DNA from: an uncultured Paenibacillaceae bacterium
Lineage (GTDB): Bacteria; Bacillota; Bacilli; Paenibacillales; CALAME01
DNA length: 10,753 bases
Assembly (NCBI GenBank): GCA_937983035.1
Contig: CALKAN010000127.1
Location: 1 to 10,753, forward strand
Reading direction: 5' to 3'
Below the pieces are notes generated by a model. That model did no database searches. It was not told the origin of the DNA and worked only from the letters and a program-made list of their open reading frames with translations. Both the position numbers and the translations under genes were made by a program. How positions within the stretch are numbered: the stretch's first letter is position 1; each line of letters starts with the position of its first letter. This document shows, in pieces, positions 1-6,279 of the stretch.

Positions 1-39
1 AAGTAGTATCCTGATTTTTGTTATTTCAGGTGTCTACTT
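1..39 (-). terminator. Possible terminator stem-loop cut by the window edge
   Basis: An imperfect inverted repeat: AAGTAG (1-6) pairs with CTACTT (34-39) and CCTGA (10-14) pairs with TCAGG (26-30), separated by a 3x3 internal loop and closed by an AT-rich loop. It lies 13 bases after the stop of the GDYXXLXY gene, where a terminator for the DUF2157 operon would be expected. The U-tract that would prove this on the minus strand would lie left of base 1 and is not visible. It may equally be a terminator of a convergent neighbour or a chance hairpin. Confidence 0.35.
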
Positions 40-52
40 TGAGGGGAGCATA

Positions 53-598
53 TCACCCAGCCTGCGGCAAAATCAATTCTTTGATTTTGGCTTTCCCCCA
101 AGGCGCCACACTGATTTTTACTTTCATGCCTTCCCGCGCTTCCTCGATTTCTTTCCCGGTTCCTTCCGGAACATAATACCGCTCTAAACCGTACTTTACG
201 TGCACTCCGTTAAAAAATGGATAGTCCACCCGGCCTTTCAAAATGACTTCGCCTGGCGCAGCCTCAGGCTTATGATCCAGATAAGCCTGTTTCAGTTCAT
301 AAACGCCGTCCTGACTCGGCTGCAGCACTGCGTAAATATCAGCGCCTCTCGCCTCATTTGCGTCACCTGTAATTTGATGTTGACTGATTCGGCTGATTTC
401 ATAATTTAATATGACATAATCACCGTAAAAGATATCGCGCGGATCAATCGGAGCCGTTTCAAGAATGATCTCTTCCCCAAACACATCGATCGCATAATAC
501 GAAGCTGCCAAACCGCATAGAAAAATGAATTGCAGCACTACGAGAACGATGAGCAGCCATTTGCGTTTTTTGCCGGAAATAAACAAGGATTCACTCAT
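53..598 (-). CDS. GDYXXLXY domain membrane-anchored protein
   Basis: This 181-aa protein belongs to the GDYXXLXY family, named for the motif seen here as GDYVILNY at residues 59-66, preceded by the typical acidic/basic stretch IDPRDIFY. Residues 1-13 are basic and residues 14-36 form one hydrophobic segment, so it is probably a signal anchor with the rest outside the membrane. The C-terminal part carries YYVPEGTGKEIE (141-152), also characteristic of the family. Biochemical function is unknown for the family. The ATG start overlaps the DUF2157 stop codon by four bases (ATGA), which implies translational coupling. GDYXXLXY genes commonly sit beside DUF2157/DUF4401 membrane genes, so the two products are likely to act together in the membrane; that partnership is inference. 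Confidence 0.88.
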   Translation of the reverse strand: MSESLFISGKKRKWLLIVLVVLQFIFLCGLAASYYAIDVFGEEIILETAPIDPRDIFYGDYVILNYEISRISQHQITGDANEARGADIYAVLQPSQDGVYELKQAYLDHKPEAAPGEVILKGRVDYPFFNGVHVKYGLERYYVPEGTGKEIEEAREGMKVKISVAPWGKAKIKELILPQAG

Positions 599-1821
599 TG
601 TTCGTCCCCTCCTTCACCGTTGAATAACTGTTTGCGCCTGCGATTTAAAAACCAGCTTAAAACGAACAGGAGGACGCCGCCTGTAATGAACATGATCGAT
701 TTATCCATGAAATCCCACGCCAGCTTGAAATATGCAAGCAATGCAACAAACAGAAACATGAGCGTGCCTGCATTGACGCGCGTGCGGTTTTGCTCCCGAT
801 ACCCGTCCAGCAAAATAAACAGCGAATAAACAAACAAAAGGATTAAATACATCCAGTCGATCCCCGAACCGATTAAGAACACAGGCAAGAACAGGAGCCA
901 ATCTGCGATCGAATATGCAGAAGCTGCGTTTTTCTTAAATTTCAAATATGCTGACGCGATGAAAAGCGCGATCCAGATCAAACTGAATACAGGAACATTT
1001 AAGTCTTGCAACATTTCTTCCAGATCGAAATAAGTGAAATCGACAACGGCGAACCATGCTCCAAGCAAAAAGGCTGTCAGCAGCGGGATGATCTGCACGC
1101 TCCAGCGGGAAATTTGCTTGTGCAGCAAATCGCCCAGCACATACAAGAAAGCTATGAACAAATACACCCATAAGAAGGAGTATTCCATTTTGGCCAGCCA
1201 AGTGATAAAATGCATCACTGTGCTTGCCATGGCAATGATCATCATCATTCGGTCTTTCGCACGCAATGCATAGAAGCCTAAGCCAAGCGCAGTCAGCGAA
1301 AACACAATGTAATTAAAACTGTCAAATTCAAAAATGCTGACATATTGAGCGATATTCAAAATCACTGCCGTCAGTATGAATATATAGCGGCTTCCGTACA
1401 GATACAACAGTGCCAGGCCGGCTATCGACCAGATGATAAAAGAAGCGGTGCTGCTGCTCGTTAAATGATACATTTGCGCAATTAAAAAGATGTTTGCGCC
1501 AAACGAAAGCAAACCGATGCCCAGCAATGCCGTTCCTGCCGTTTTATTCCCTCTTTCATGCATGACGGTCCCGCCTGCATAGAAAGAAACCATGATCACG
1601 ATGACCAGGCATAAACGGAGCAGTTGAGGAATATCCTGCCAATTGGCAGCGATAAAGCTCAAAATGCCAAGCCCGATGAGCACGCTGCCCAGCACGGTAA
1701 GGATGCCAAATCCATGCTGTTTGTCGTCATATTGCGCTAAAATTTGCTCATATTGCTGCTCTGAAATAATATTTTGTTCAACCCATTTCGGACCTTCTTT
1801 TTTCAACCATTTGTTTGACAT
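595..1821 (-). CDS. DUF2157 domain polytopic membrane protein
   Basis: This 408-aa protein begins with a short soluble region (about residues 1-35, with WVEQNIISEQQYEQIL, a typical DUF2157 opening). The family signature follows: a glycine-rich first membrane segment GLGILSFIAANWQDIP (50-65) and then LLRL. Many hydrophobic segments continue to about residue 393 (roughly ten or more), and the tail is short, basic then acidic. The ATG is chosen because GAGGGA lies six bases upstream. Molecular function is unknown for the family. It is the first gene of a two-gene unit with the GDYXXLXY gene, whose start overlaps its stop. It is separated from the upstream gene by a strong terminator, so it must have its own promoter in 1822-1954. 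I see only weak hexamers there, for example GGCACA, 17 bases, TACTAT on the minus strand. Confidence 0.88.
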   Translation of the reverse strand: MSNKWLKKEGPKWVEQNIISEQQYEQILAQYDDKQHGFGILTVLGSVLIGLGILSFIAANWQDIPQLLRLCLVIVIMVSFYAGGTVMHERGNKTAGTALLGIGLLSFGANIFLIAQMYHLTSSSTASFIIWSIAGLALLYLYGSRYIFILTAVILNIAQYVSIFEFDSFNYIVFSLTALGLGFYALRAKDRMMMIIAMASTVMHFITWLAKMEYSFLWVYLFIAFLYVLGDLLHKQISRWSVQIIPLLTAFLLGAWFAVVDFTYFDLEEMLQDLNVPVFSLIWIALFIASAYLKFKKNAASAYSIADWLLFLPVFLIGSGIDWMYLILLFVYSLFILLDGYREQNRTRVNAGTLMFLFVALLAYFKLAWDFMDKSIMFITGGVLLFVLSWFLNRRRKQLFNGEGGDEQ

Positions 1822-1954
1822 GCAACATCCCTCATTTTTTTTTGAATGTTGTTCGTTGTAATTTCATTGTATTCGAATCTGCTCCGATTAAATAGTACTA
1901 ACTTTTTATAGTCCTGTGCCGAAAGCAATCTGGTCCATGCCGCAGCCTTCTTCC

Positions 1955-1991
1955 AAAAAAAAAAATGCGGCTCCGCTGCGGGAGCACGCAT
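1955..1991 (-). terminator. Strong intrinsic terminator of the yfkJ-yueD gene set
   Basis: Read on the minus strand, ATGCG then one bulged T, then GCTCC, a six-base loop CGCAGC, GGAGC and CGCAT form a ten-pair GC-rich stem, followed directly by an uninterrupted run of eleven T (1955-1965). It begins one base after the stop codon of the 131-aa gene. Position and structure make it a clear Rho-independent terminator that isolates the downstream DUF2157 pair. Confidence 0.92.
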
Positions 1992-1992
1992 G

Positions 1993-2388
1993 TTACGTAG
2001 GCACGCTTGCCATCTGTCCATATTTTACGATCGCTTCCAATATATTTTTCTGAATGGGAATAACCATTTCCGTTCGACCGAGTTGAAAAATGCCGCTGCG
2101 ATTTTGCAATTGCACATTTTCAATGTCTAATTTATAAGTCCCAGTGACCGGTTTTAAAGTAGTAATTTCCGTGCGTGAATCTTGTTCATGCACGATGTCC
2201 ATCTGTTTATACGATGGATGGTTATACGGCAAAATGCTGACAATATGAGATAAACTGCAGCGGTAGTTGACATGCGGCTTCTGAACGATAAATTCTTTCG
2301 TTGAAACCGTCAGTCCCAAATCTTTTATTTTATGCGAAATTTTCAGTTCGCCTTCCAACTCTTTAATTTGCAGAAAATCGCGATTCAC
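1993..2388 (-). CDS. Hypothetical protein, 131 aa, probably cytosolic
   Basis: I do not recognise this family. The 131-residue product has no signal peptide or membrane segment. It alternates short hydrophobic and polar stretches suggesting mainly beta structure, and ends in a likely helix (about residues 108-126). The GTG start is supported by an excellent AAAGGAGG eight bases upstream (core at 2397-2402). It follows yueD by 42 bases and ends one base before a strong terminator, so it is probably the last gene of the set beginning with the tyrosine phosphatase. A 12-base perfect palindrome lies between it and yueD. One cysteine (residue 44) and a PYNHPSYKQMD stretch in the middle are the only notable local features; no catalytic motif is visible. 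Confidence 0.7.
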   Translation of the reverse strand: MNRDFLQIKELEGELKISHKIKDLGLTVSTKEFIVQKPHVNYRCSLSHIVSILPYNHPSYKQMDIVHEQDSRTEITTLKPVTGTYKLDIENVQLQNRSGIFQLGRTEMVIPIQKNILEAIVKYGQMASVPT

Positions 2389-2414
2389 CTTAAGCGCCTC
2401 CTTTCTTCTATTGT

Positions 2415-2426
2415 CTCAAATTTGAG
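2415..2426. repeat. Perfect 12-bp palindrome between yueD and the 131-aa gene
   Basis: CTCAAATTTGAG is a perfect palindrome in the 42-base gap. It sits inside the 17-base spacer of a weak promoter-like pair read on the minus strand: TTGAGT (2433-2438) and GACAAT (2410-2415). A transcript from that pair would start almost on the ribosome binding site, so the promoter reading is weak. The palindrome may be an operator or chance. Confidence 0.3.
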
Positions 2427-2430
2427 GCAT

Positions 2431-3183
2431 TCACTCAAGGTCGCGTATATCGAGCACTGCACCTGACTCATAAGCATGTTCTTCGATCAGCTTCACAATC
2501 TTGGCAGCAGATTGTTTCGGCGTATAAAGCAGACCTTCTTCCTTTAATTTCCGAAACCGCTCCACTTGCACAAAATTTTCCTCGCTGCTGCTTCGAATTT
2601 TTGCCTGCATATCCGTATCGACAACTCCGGGCGCGATGGACACGGTTTTGAAATTGCCGTCATGCGCTTGCTCGAGCGCGATCGTTTTCGTGAACATATC
2701 CAGACCGGCTTTCGACGCGCAATAATGACTCCAGCCGTAATAAGGATTCTTCCCCGCGCCGGAAGAAATATTTACAATTTGTTTAAAGCATTGAAATGTG
2801 CTGGTCCACCGCAAAAAACTTGCACTTAATAACATCGGCGCCAGCAAGTTCAATTCTACATTTTTCTGCATGTCGGCATTGGTCATGCGGGATGCCGGCG
2901 CAATCGGATCGATCATGCCCGCATTATTAATTAAAGTGATGGACGCGAATTGTTCTTGATTCATGCTTTTGATGATGCCGCCGACCAATTCGTCGATTTG
3001 ACCGAATTGCGTCAAATCTGCCGAATGAGCATGCACAATGACGTCTTTCGACTTCGCTTCCTCCTCAACCTCAGTATGCGGGCTGCGGGATATGCAATAT
3101 AACACGTTGCCGGGTTTCATCAATTCGGAAGCGATCGCTGCTCCGAGTCCTCGTGAAGCACCCGTGATGATATATGCTTGCAT
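2431..3183 (-). CDS. yueD: SDR-family reductase, YueD-like (benzil reductase type)
   Basis: This 250-aa protein is a classical short-chain dehydrogenase/reductase using NAD(P)H in the cytosol. Visible are the cofactor-binding TGASRGLG (7-14), NNAG (86-89), the active-site serine in NISSG (138-142), the YCASK pair with Tyr154 and Lys158, and PGVVDT (185-190). The N-terminus and overall length match Bacillus YueD, described as an (S)-benzoin-forming benzil reductase; the natural substrate is not known. SDR specificity cannot be read from sequence, so the reaction is a family-level guess. An AGGAGG seven bases before the ATG overlaps the stop codon of the preceding hydrolase gene, so the two are probably co-transcribed and coupled. 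Confidence 0.88.
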   Translation of the reverse strand: MQAYIITGASRGLGAAIASELMKPGNVLYCISRSPHTEVEEEAKSKDVIVHAHSADLTQFGQIDELVGGIIKSMNQEQFASITLINNAGMIDPIAPASRMTNADMQKNVELNLLAPMLLSASFLRWTSTFQCFKQIVNISSGAGKNPYYGWSHYCASKAGLDMFTKTIALEQAHDGNFKTVSIAPGVVDTDMQAKIRSSSEENFVQVERFRKLKEEGLLYTPKQSAAKIVKLIEEHAYESGAVLDIRDLE

Positions 3184-3194
3184 GTCCAGTCCTC

Positions 3195-3893
3195 CTATTT
3201 ATTCAAGTGCTGCCACACTTCATTCATCACCATTTCAAGATTCGTGCCGTTCTTGCCGCGGTAAGGCGGATAATCGCGAAAATAATCCGCATGCCGGCCG
3301 ATCGTCATCACATCTTGCCTCTCCGCGGGCGCATATTTGTAAGGATTATACCGCCATCTCCAATATTTAGCAGCCTTTGACTGCGACTCGCCGCCCCCTG
3401 CCTCCAATTCTCCCCATCTGCCAATGTAACTAAACCAGTCTTTCCTCCACTTCTTGCGCTGCACCAAATACAACGCGCGTTCACTGATTTCAGGCAGCAT
3501 CCTGACTTTGGGCGAACCGATCAAGATCAGTCTTTCGACTTTTATTTGATGATGCAGCCACAACTCGCCGGCGGCGTGGCTCGCTGCAACGCCGCCGGCG
3601 CTGTGGCCGATAAAGACAAGTTTTGAAGCAGATTCTTCTTTCAAAACAGCTTGAACTAATCGCTTGCCGCCGATCGAGGCAGCCGCTCTGTCAGGTGAAA
3701 GCCGAAGATCATGCTGTACTTCGCTTAACTGTTTTATCAGTCCGGCTCCATATTTCCCATAAGGGAAAAATTCTTCGATGCTAACAGCTTGCCCAGCTTC
3801 TTGATACCGTGCCCGCAATGCCCGCTCCAACGGGCGAAAATAACCGGGAACGGTAAGAATGCCAGCTAACAAATAGATGCGAACAGGTCTCAC
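3195..3893 (-). CDS. Alpha/beta hydrolase, small cytosolic
   Basis: This 232-aa protein has the alpha/beta-hydrolase nucleophile elbow GHSAGG (96-101, nucleophile Ser98) after a beta strand KLVFI. It opens with a strand and glycine (YLLAGILTVPGYF) as in lipase-like hydrolases. His201 in MTIGRHADYF is the best catalytic histidine candidate; the acidic residue is not certain. There is no signal peptide. The GTG start overlaps the stop of the tyrosine phosphatase gene (GTGA, 3890-3893), with AAGGA six bases upstream, so the two are translationally coupled. Just upstream of residue 98 there is no lid-like insertion, while residues 140-190 are rich in Trp, Arg and Tyr and may form a cap. The substrate is unknown. 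Confidence 0.82.
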   Translation of the reverse strand: MRPVRIYLLAGILTVPGYFRPLERALRARYQEAGQAVSIEEFFPYGKYGAGLIKQLSEVQHDLRLSPDRAAASIGGKRLVQAVLKEESASKLVFIGHSAGGVAASHAAGELWLHHQIKVERLILIGSPKVRMLPEISERALYLVQRKKWRKDWFSYIGRWGELEAGGGESQSKAAKYWRWRYNPYKYAPAERQDVMTIGRHADYFRDYPPYRGKNGTNLEMVMNEVWQHLNK

Positions 3894-4363
3894 AGCCGTT
3901 CCTTTTCACGAATCCATTCTAGCAGATGCTGGCAGCTTGTTTCTACCATTTCATACACTTCATCGAAGTTCCCCGTATAATATGGATCCGGCACATCTTT
4001 CACTTCCCGTTCCGGACCAAATTCAAGCAGTCTGTACAGCTTAGCTTTCGGTGTTTCTTGGCCGAACAATTGATTTAAATCGGATACGTTGGATTCATCC
4101 ATCGCAATAATATAATCAAATTGTTGAAAATCGCTTGCTTTCACTTGTCTCGCAGTCATTCCCTCATAGGAGATGTTCTTTTCGTCCAAGATGCGCCTGG
4201 TCCCTTCGTGCGGCGGCTTGCCGACATGCCAATTTGCAGTTCCGGCAGAATCAATCTGAATGCGATCAGACAGGCCGGCTTGTTGAACCTGACTGCGAAA
4301 TACCGCTTCCGCCATCGGAGAGCGGCATATATTCCCTAAGCAAACAAATAACACGCGAATCAT
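3890..4363 (-). CDS. yfkJ: Low-molecular-weight protein tyrosine phosphatase, YfkJ type
   Basis: This 157-aa enzyme hydrolyses phosphotyrosine on proteins in the cytosol. The P-loop VCLGNICRSP (7-16) supplies nucleophile Cys8 and Arg14, and the DPYY loop (126-129) supplies the general acid Asp126. Length matches the family. In arginine phosphatase YwlE the P-loop position equivalent to Ile12 is threonine; isoleucine here favours the tyrosine-specific YfkJ type. The start at 4363 is chosen because the family N-terminus begins at this ATG and AGGGGG lies nine bases upstream. The frame stays open for 24 more codons upstream to 4435, but that extension has no family resemblance. It is probably the first gene of the set continuing through the hydrolase and yueD. 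Confidence 0.93.
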   Translation of the reverse strand: MIRVLFVCLGNICRSPMAEAVFRSQVQQAGLSDRIQIDSAGTANWHVGKPPHEGTRRILDEKNISYEGMTARQVKASDFQQFDYIIAMDESNVSDLNQLFGQETPKAKLYRLLEFGPEREVKDVPDPYYTGNFDEVYEMVETSCQHLLEWIREKERL

Positions 4364-4372
4364 TCCAATTAA

Positions 4373-4378
4373 CCCCCT
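4373..4378 (-). promoter_or_regulatory. Ribosome binding site fixing the yfkJ start
   Basis: AGGGGG on the minus strand sits nine bases before the ATG at 4363. It supports the short 157-aa phosphatase over the longer reading from 4435. Confidence 0.7.
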
Positions 4379-4402
4379 GTTTCCTATGCTGCATATGCCA
4401 GC

Positions 4403-4421
4403 TGAACATGGCAGCTGTTCA
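4403..4421. repeat. Inverted repeat in the gap upstream of yfkJ
   Basis: TGAACA (4403-4408) and TGTTCA (4416-4421) form an inverted repeat with a seven-base centre in the 110-base gap between the radical SAM gene and yfkJ. CAGCTG also occurs twice here, 11 bases apart. It could be an operator or a weak stem-loop. It has no T-tract, so it is not a standard terminator. A TTGAAC hexamer at the outer arm on the minus strand could serve as a -35, but its spacing to a -10-like CATATG is 19 bases. Confidence 0.3.
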
Positions 4422-4473
4422 ATCTCAGTATTCAATCACTTTTACATAACATTTCATTTCGTTTGCATGAAAA

Positions 4474-5319
4474 TCAATCACCGTGCGTCAACAAATGTTT
4501 CGGCGGCAAAAAACCTGCCTTGCTCATAAAAACCGCATGTTTTCCAAACACGCGCTCGAAGCGCGCCATCACGTTTTGGTAAGCGGTCCGGCTCAGCCAC
4601 TTTTCAGCCAGTTCAGCAGGATAAAGATTTCTTATTTGCAATCTTTCTGTGCGTTTGCCGCCGCTGCCGTCTCCTTGGTAGAAATCATCAATGCAAATGC
4701 GGTGAACTTTGCCTCTGAGACGCTCCGGAAATGCATCGGAAGACGGCAAGATCGGGGCGACCGCGGCCTGAGTCATAATCCCAGCTTGTTTCAACGCCTC
4801 CAAAGCTTTTATGCGCGCCGCAATCGGCGGCGCTTTCGGCGTAAACGTTCTTCTCATGTCATCATCATCTGTCTCAATCGTTATGCTGACCAGAACTCGG
4901 CCTTCCAATTGCTGCAGCAAGTCAATGTCCCGCTTAATCAGCGGGCTTCGCGTTTGTATGAAAAGAAAATCCGGCATTTCTTCCGTCATCGCTTCAAGCA
5001 GCGAACGGGTCACGCGCTCTTTATGCTCAACCGGCTGATAAGGATCAGTGCTGGAAGACATAAACAGCGTGACGAATCCTTTTTTCCGGGCATTTGCAAT
5101 TTCTTTCTTCAAGAGCGCAGCTGCCCCGCGCTTCACATCGACCCAATCGCCCCATGCTTCTGCATGAAACAGCGACACCGGCATCTGTCTGACATAGCAG
5201 TAAGAACAGCCGTATGCGCAGCCGACATACGGATTCAAGGTGTGGGAATAACCTTGCAAGAACCCCGCGGCTGGATGAAGCAATCGTTTCGGTTCACGAT
5301 AACGGATTTTAGCTTTCAT
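4474..5319 (-). CDS. Radical SAM protein, SPL/Rv2578c-like family
   Basis: This 281-aa protein carries the radical SAM cluster motif CAYGCSYC, with Cys34, Cys38 and Cys41 coordinating a 4Fe-4S cluster. It should cleave S-adenosylmethionine to start a radical reaction. Further family hallmarks are HTLNPYVGC before the cluster, SSSTDPYQPVE (88-98), VLVSITIET (142-150) and APILPSSD (188-195). These fit the group annotated as SPL-family or Rv2578c-family radical SAM proteins, whose substrate is unknown. The only other cysteine is Cys209, and the region where spore photoproduct lyase has its catalytic cysteine holds serines, so a DNA photoproduct repair role is unlikely. AAGGAG eight bases before the ATG overlaps the upstream hydrolase stop codon, so it is the last gene of the ABC-protease set. 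Confidence 0.87.
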   Translation of the reverse strand: MKAKIRYREPKRLLHPAAGFLQGYSHTLNPYVGCAYGCSYCYVRQMPVSLFHAEAWGDWVDVKRGAAALLKKEIANARKKGFVTLFMSSSTDPYQPVEHKERVTRSLLEAMTEEMPDFLFIQTRSPLIKRDIDLLQQLEGRVLVSITIETDDDDMRRTFTPKAPPIAARIKALEALKQAGIMTQAAVAPILPSSDAFPERLRGKVHRICIDDFYQGDGSGGKRTERLQIRNLYPAELAEKWLSRTAYQNVMARFERVFGKHAVFMSKAGFLPPKHLLTHGD

Positions 5320-5331
5320 CGCACATGCTCC

Positions 5332-6279
5332 TTATATTGAATCGAATAATGACACGACTCGCTTGACATATTGCTGCGGATCATCGTTGTATGTTTTCGC
5401 ATGGCCTTCATTGTGCGTTTCCCAATATTGAAAATGGTTCGGATCTTTATTGTACATGCTTTCACTTGACGTATGCGGGATGCGCTCATCGTTTGTGCTG
5501 TGGATAAACAAAATCGGTCTTGGCGACACTTGCTGAACCGCTTCGATGGGCGACACATCGTCAATATTGGTTCCCGTCAACGGAGGAATTAAGCTGATGA
5601 TTAACGGGGTAAAAGGAAAGTAAGGCAAATCTGACCAAATCGATAAATTGTCTTTCAAATAATCGCGCAGATCATGAAAAGGACTGTCTGCGACAACCGC
5701 CGCAATTCGCTTATCTTCGGCTGCCGCGATGATGCCAGTTGCCGCACCCATGGAAAATCCAATGACGCCTATCGTATGATGCGGGTTTATTTCTAAAGCA
5801 AAATCGACGGCGCCCAGCAAATCTTGCTTCTCAAAATAACCGACCGAAGTCATATCGCCTTCCGATTCGCCGGCATTGCGAAAATCGAACAGCAGCACCG
5901 TAAAGCCTTCAGCGGTCAGATCTTTCGCCAATTGCAATGTTTCCAAAGTTCCGTTCAAACGGTTTTGCTTGTAGCCGTGGGCAAAGATCAGCGTTGTTTG
6001 CCGATCGGCTGCATCCGGCTGAGGAGCAATGTTCCAGCCGCTGAGACGCACTTTCCCGTCACGGCTCATAAAAGTGACATGGTCATGCGCCAAATGATAG
6101 TCTTGCGGAGATTCGGTCAGCGCTGTCTTCTCCGGATGCGTGAGCGACCAGCCGACATAAAGAGACAATCCGACGCAATAAGCGATGACAAACAGCAATA
6201 AAATGCCGATGATCCAAAATAAAAATTTGAGCTTTTGCGATTTGACCGGTTCTTGCGATACTGCGGGTCGTTCAATCAT
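5332..6279 (-). CDS. yqkD: Membrane-anchored alpha/beta hydrolase, YqkD-like
   Basis: This 315-aa protein begins with a basic stretch and one hydrophobic segment (about 19-44), so it is likely anchored in the membrane with the hydrolase domain outside. The fold markers are FAHGYKQNR (99-107, oxyanion region), FDFRNAGES (131-139), nucleophile elbow GFSMG (174-178, Ser176), Asp264 in STNDERIP and His293 in NEGHAKTY, a complete catalytic triad. Length and layout resemble Bacillus YqkD and related serine hydrolases of unknown substrate. The ATG overlaps the stop of the M48 protease gene (ATGA), with AAGGAG six bases upstream inside the protease gene, so the two are coupled. Pairing of an extracytoplasmic hydrolase with a membrane protease suggests a shared envelope role, which is inference. 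Confidence 0.86.
   Translation of the reverse strand: MIERPAVSQEPVKSQKLKFLFWIIGILLLFVIAYCVGLSLYVGWSLTHPEKTALTESPQDYHLAHDHVTFMSRDGKVRLSGWNIAPQPDAADRQTTLIFAHGYKQNRLNGTLETLQLAKDLTAEGFTVLLFDFRNAGESEGDMTSVGYFEKQDLLGAVDFALEINPHHTIGVIGFSMGAATGIIAAAEDKRIAAVVADSPFHDLRDYLKDNLSIWSDLPYFPFTPLIISLIPPLTGTNIDDVSPIEAVQQVSPRPILFIHSTNDERIPHTSSESMYNKDPNHFQYWETHNEGHAKTYNDDPQQYVKRVVSLFDSI

Noticed and set aside
1803..2021. A 72-codon minus-strand frame spanning the terminator and the DUF2157 start
   Set aside because: It runs through the intrinsic terminator including its T-tract and has no family resemblance, so it is not a gene.
4364..4435. Longer N-terminus for the tyrosine phosphatase from ATG at 4435
   Set aside because: The 24 extra residues do not resemble the family, and AGGGGG sits nine bases before the ATG at 4363.
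4364..4473. Promoter for the yfkJ set
   Set aside because: One is expected, but no pair of hexamers with 16-18 spacing is convincing. TTGAAC and CATATG are 19 apart, so I did not call it.
4474..5319. Spore photoproduct lyase (SplB)
   Set aside because: The cluster motif fits but the extra catalytic cysteine region reads SSSTDPY, so only the wider radical SAM family is supported.
4483..5340. A 285-codon open frame on the plus strand antisense to the radical SAM gene
   Set aside because: Its product is rich in Arg, His, Gln and Cys with no family pattern, it has no ribosome binding site, and it lies almost entirely opposite a gene with clear radical SAM motifs. It is a shadow of the opposite-strand codon use.
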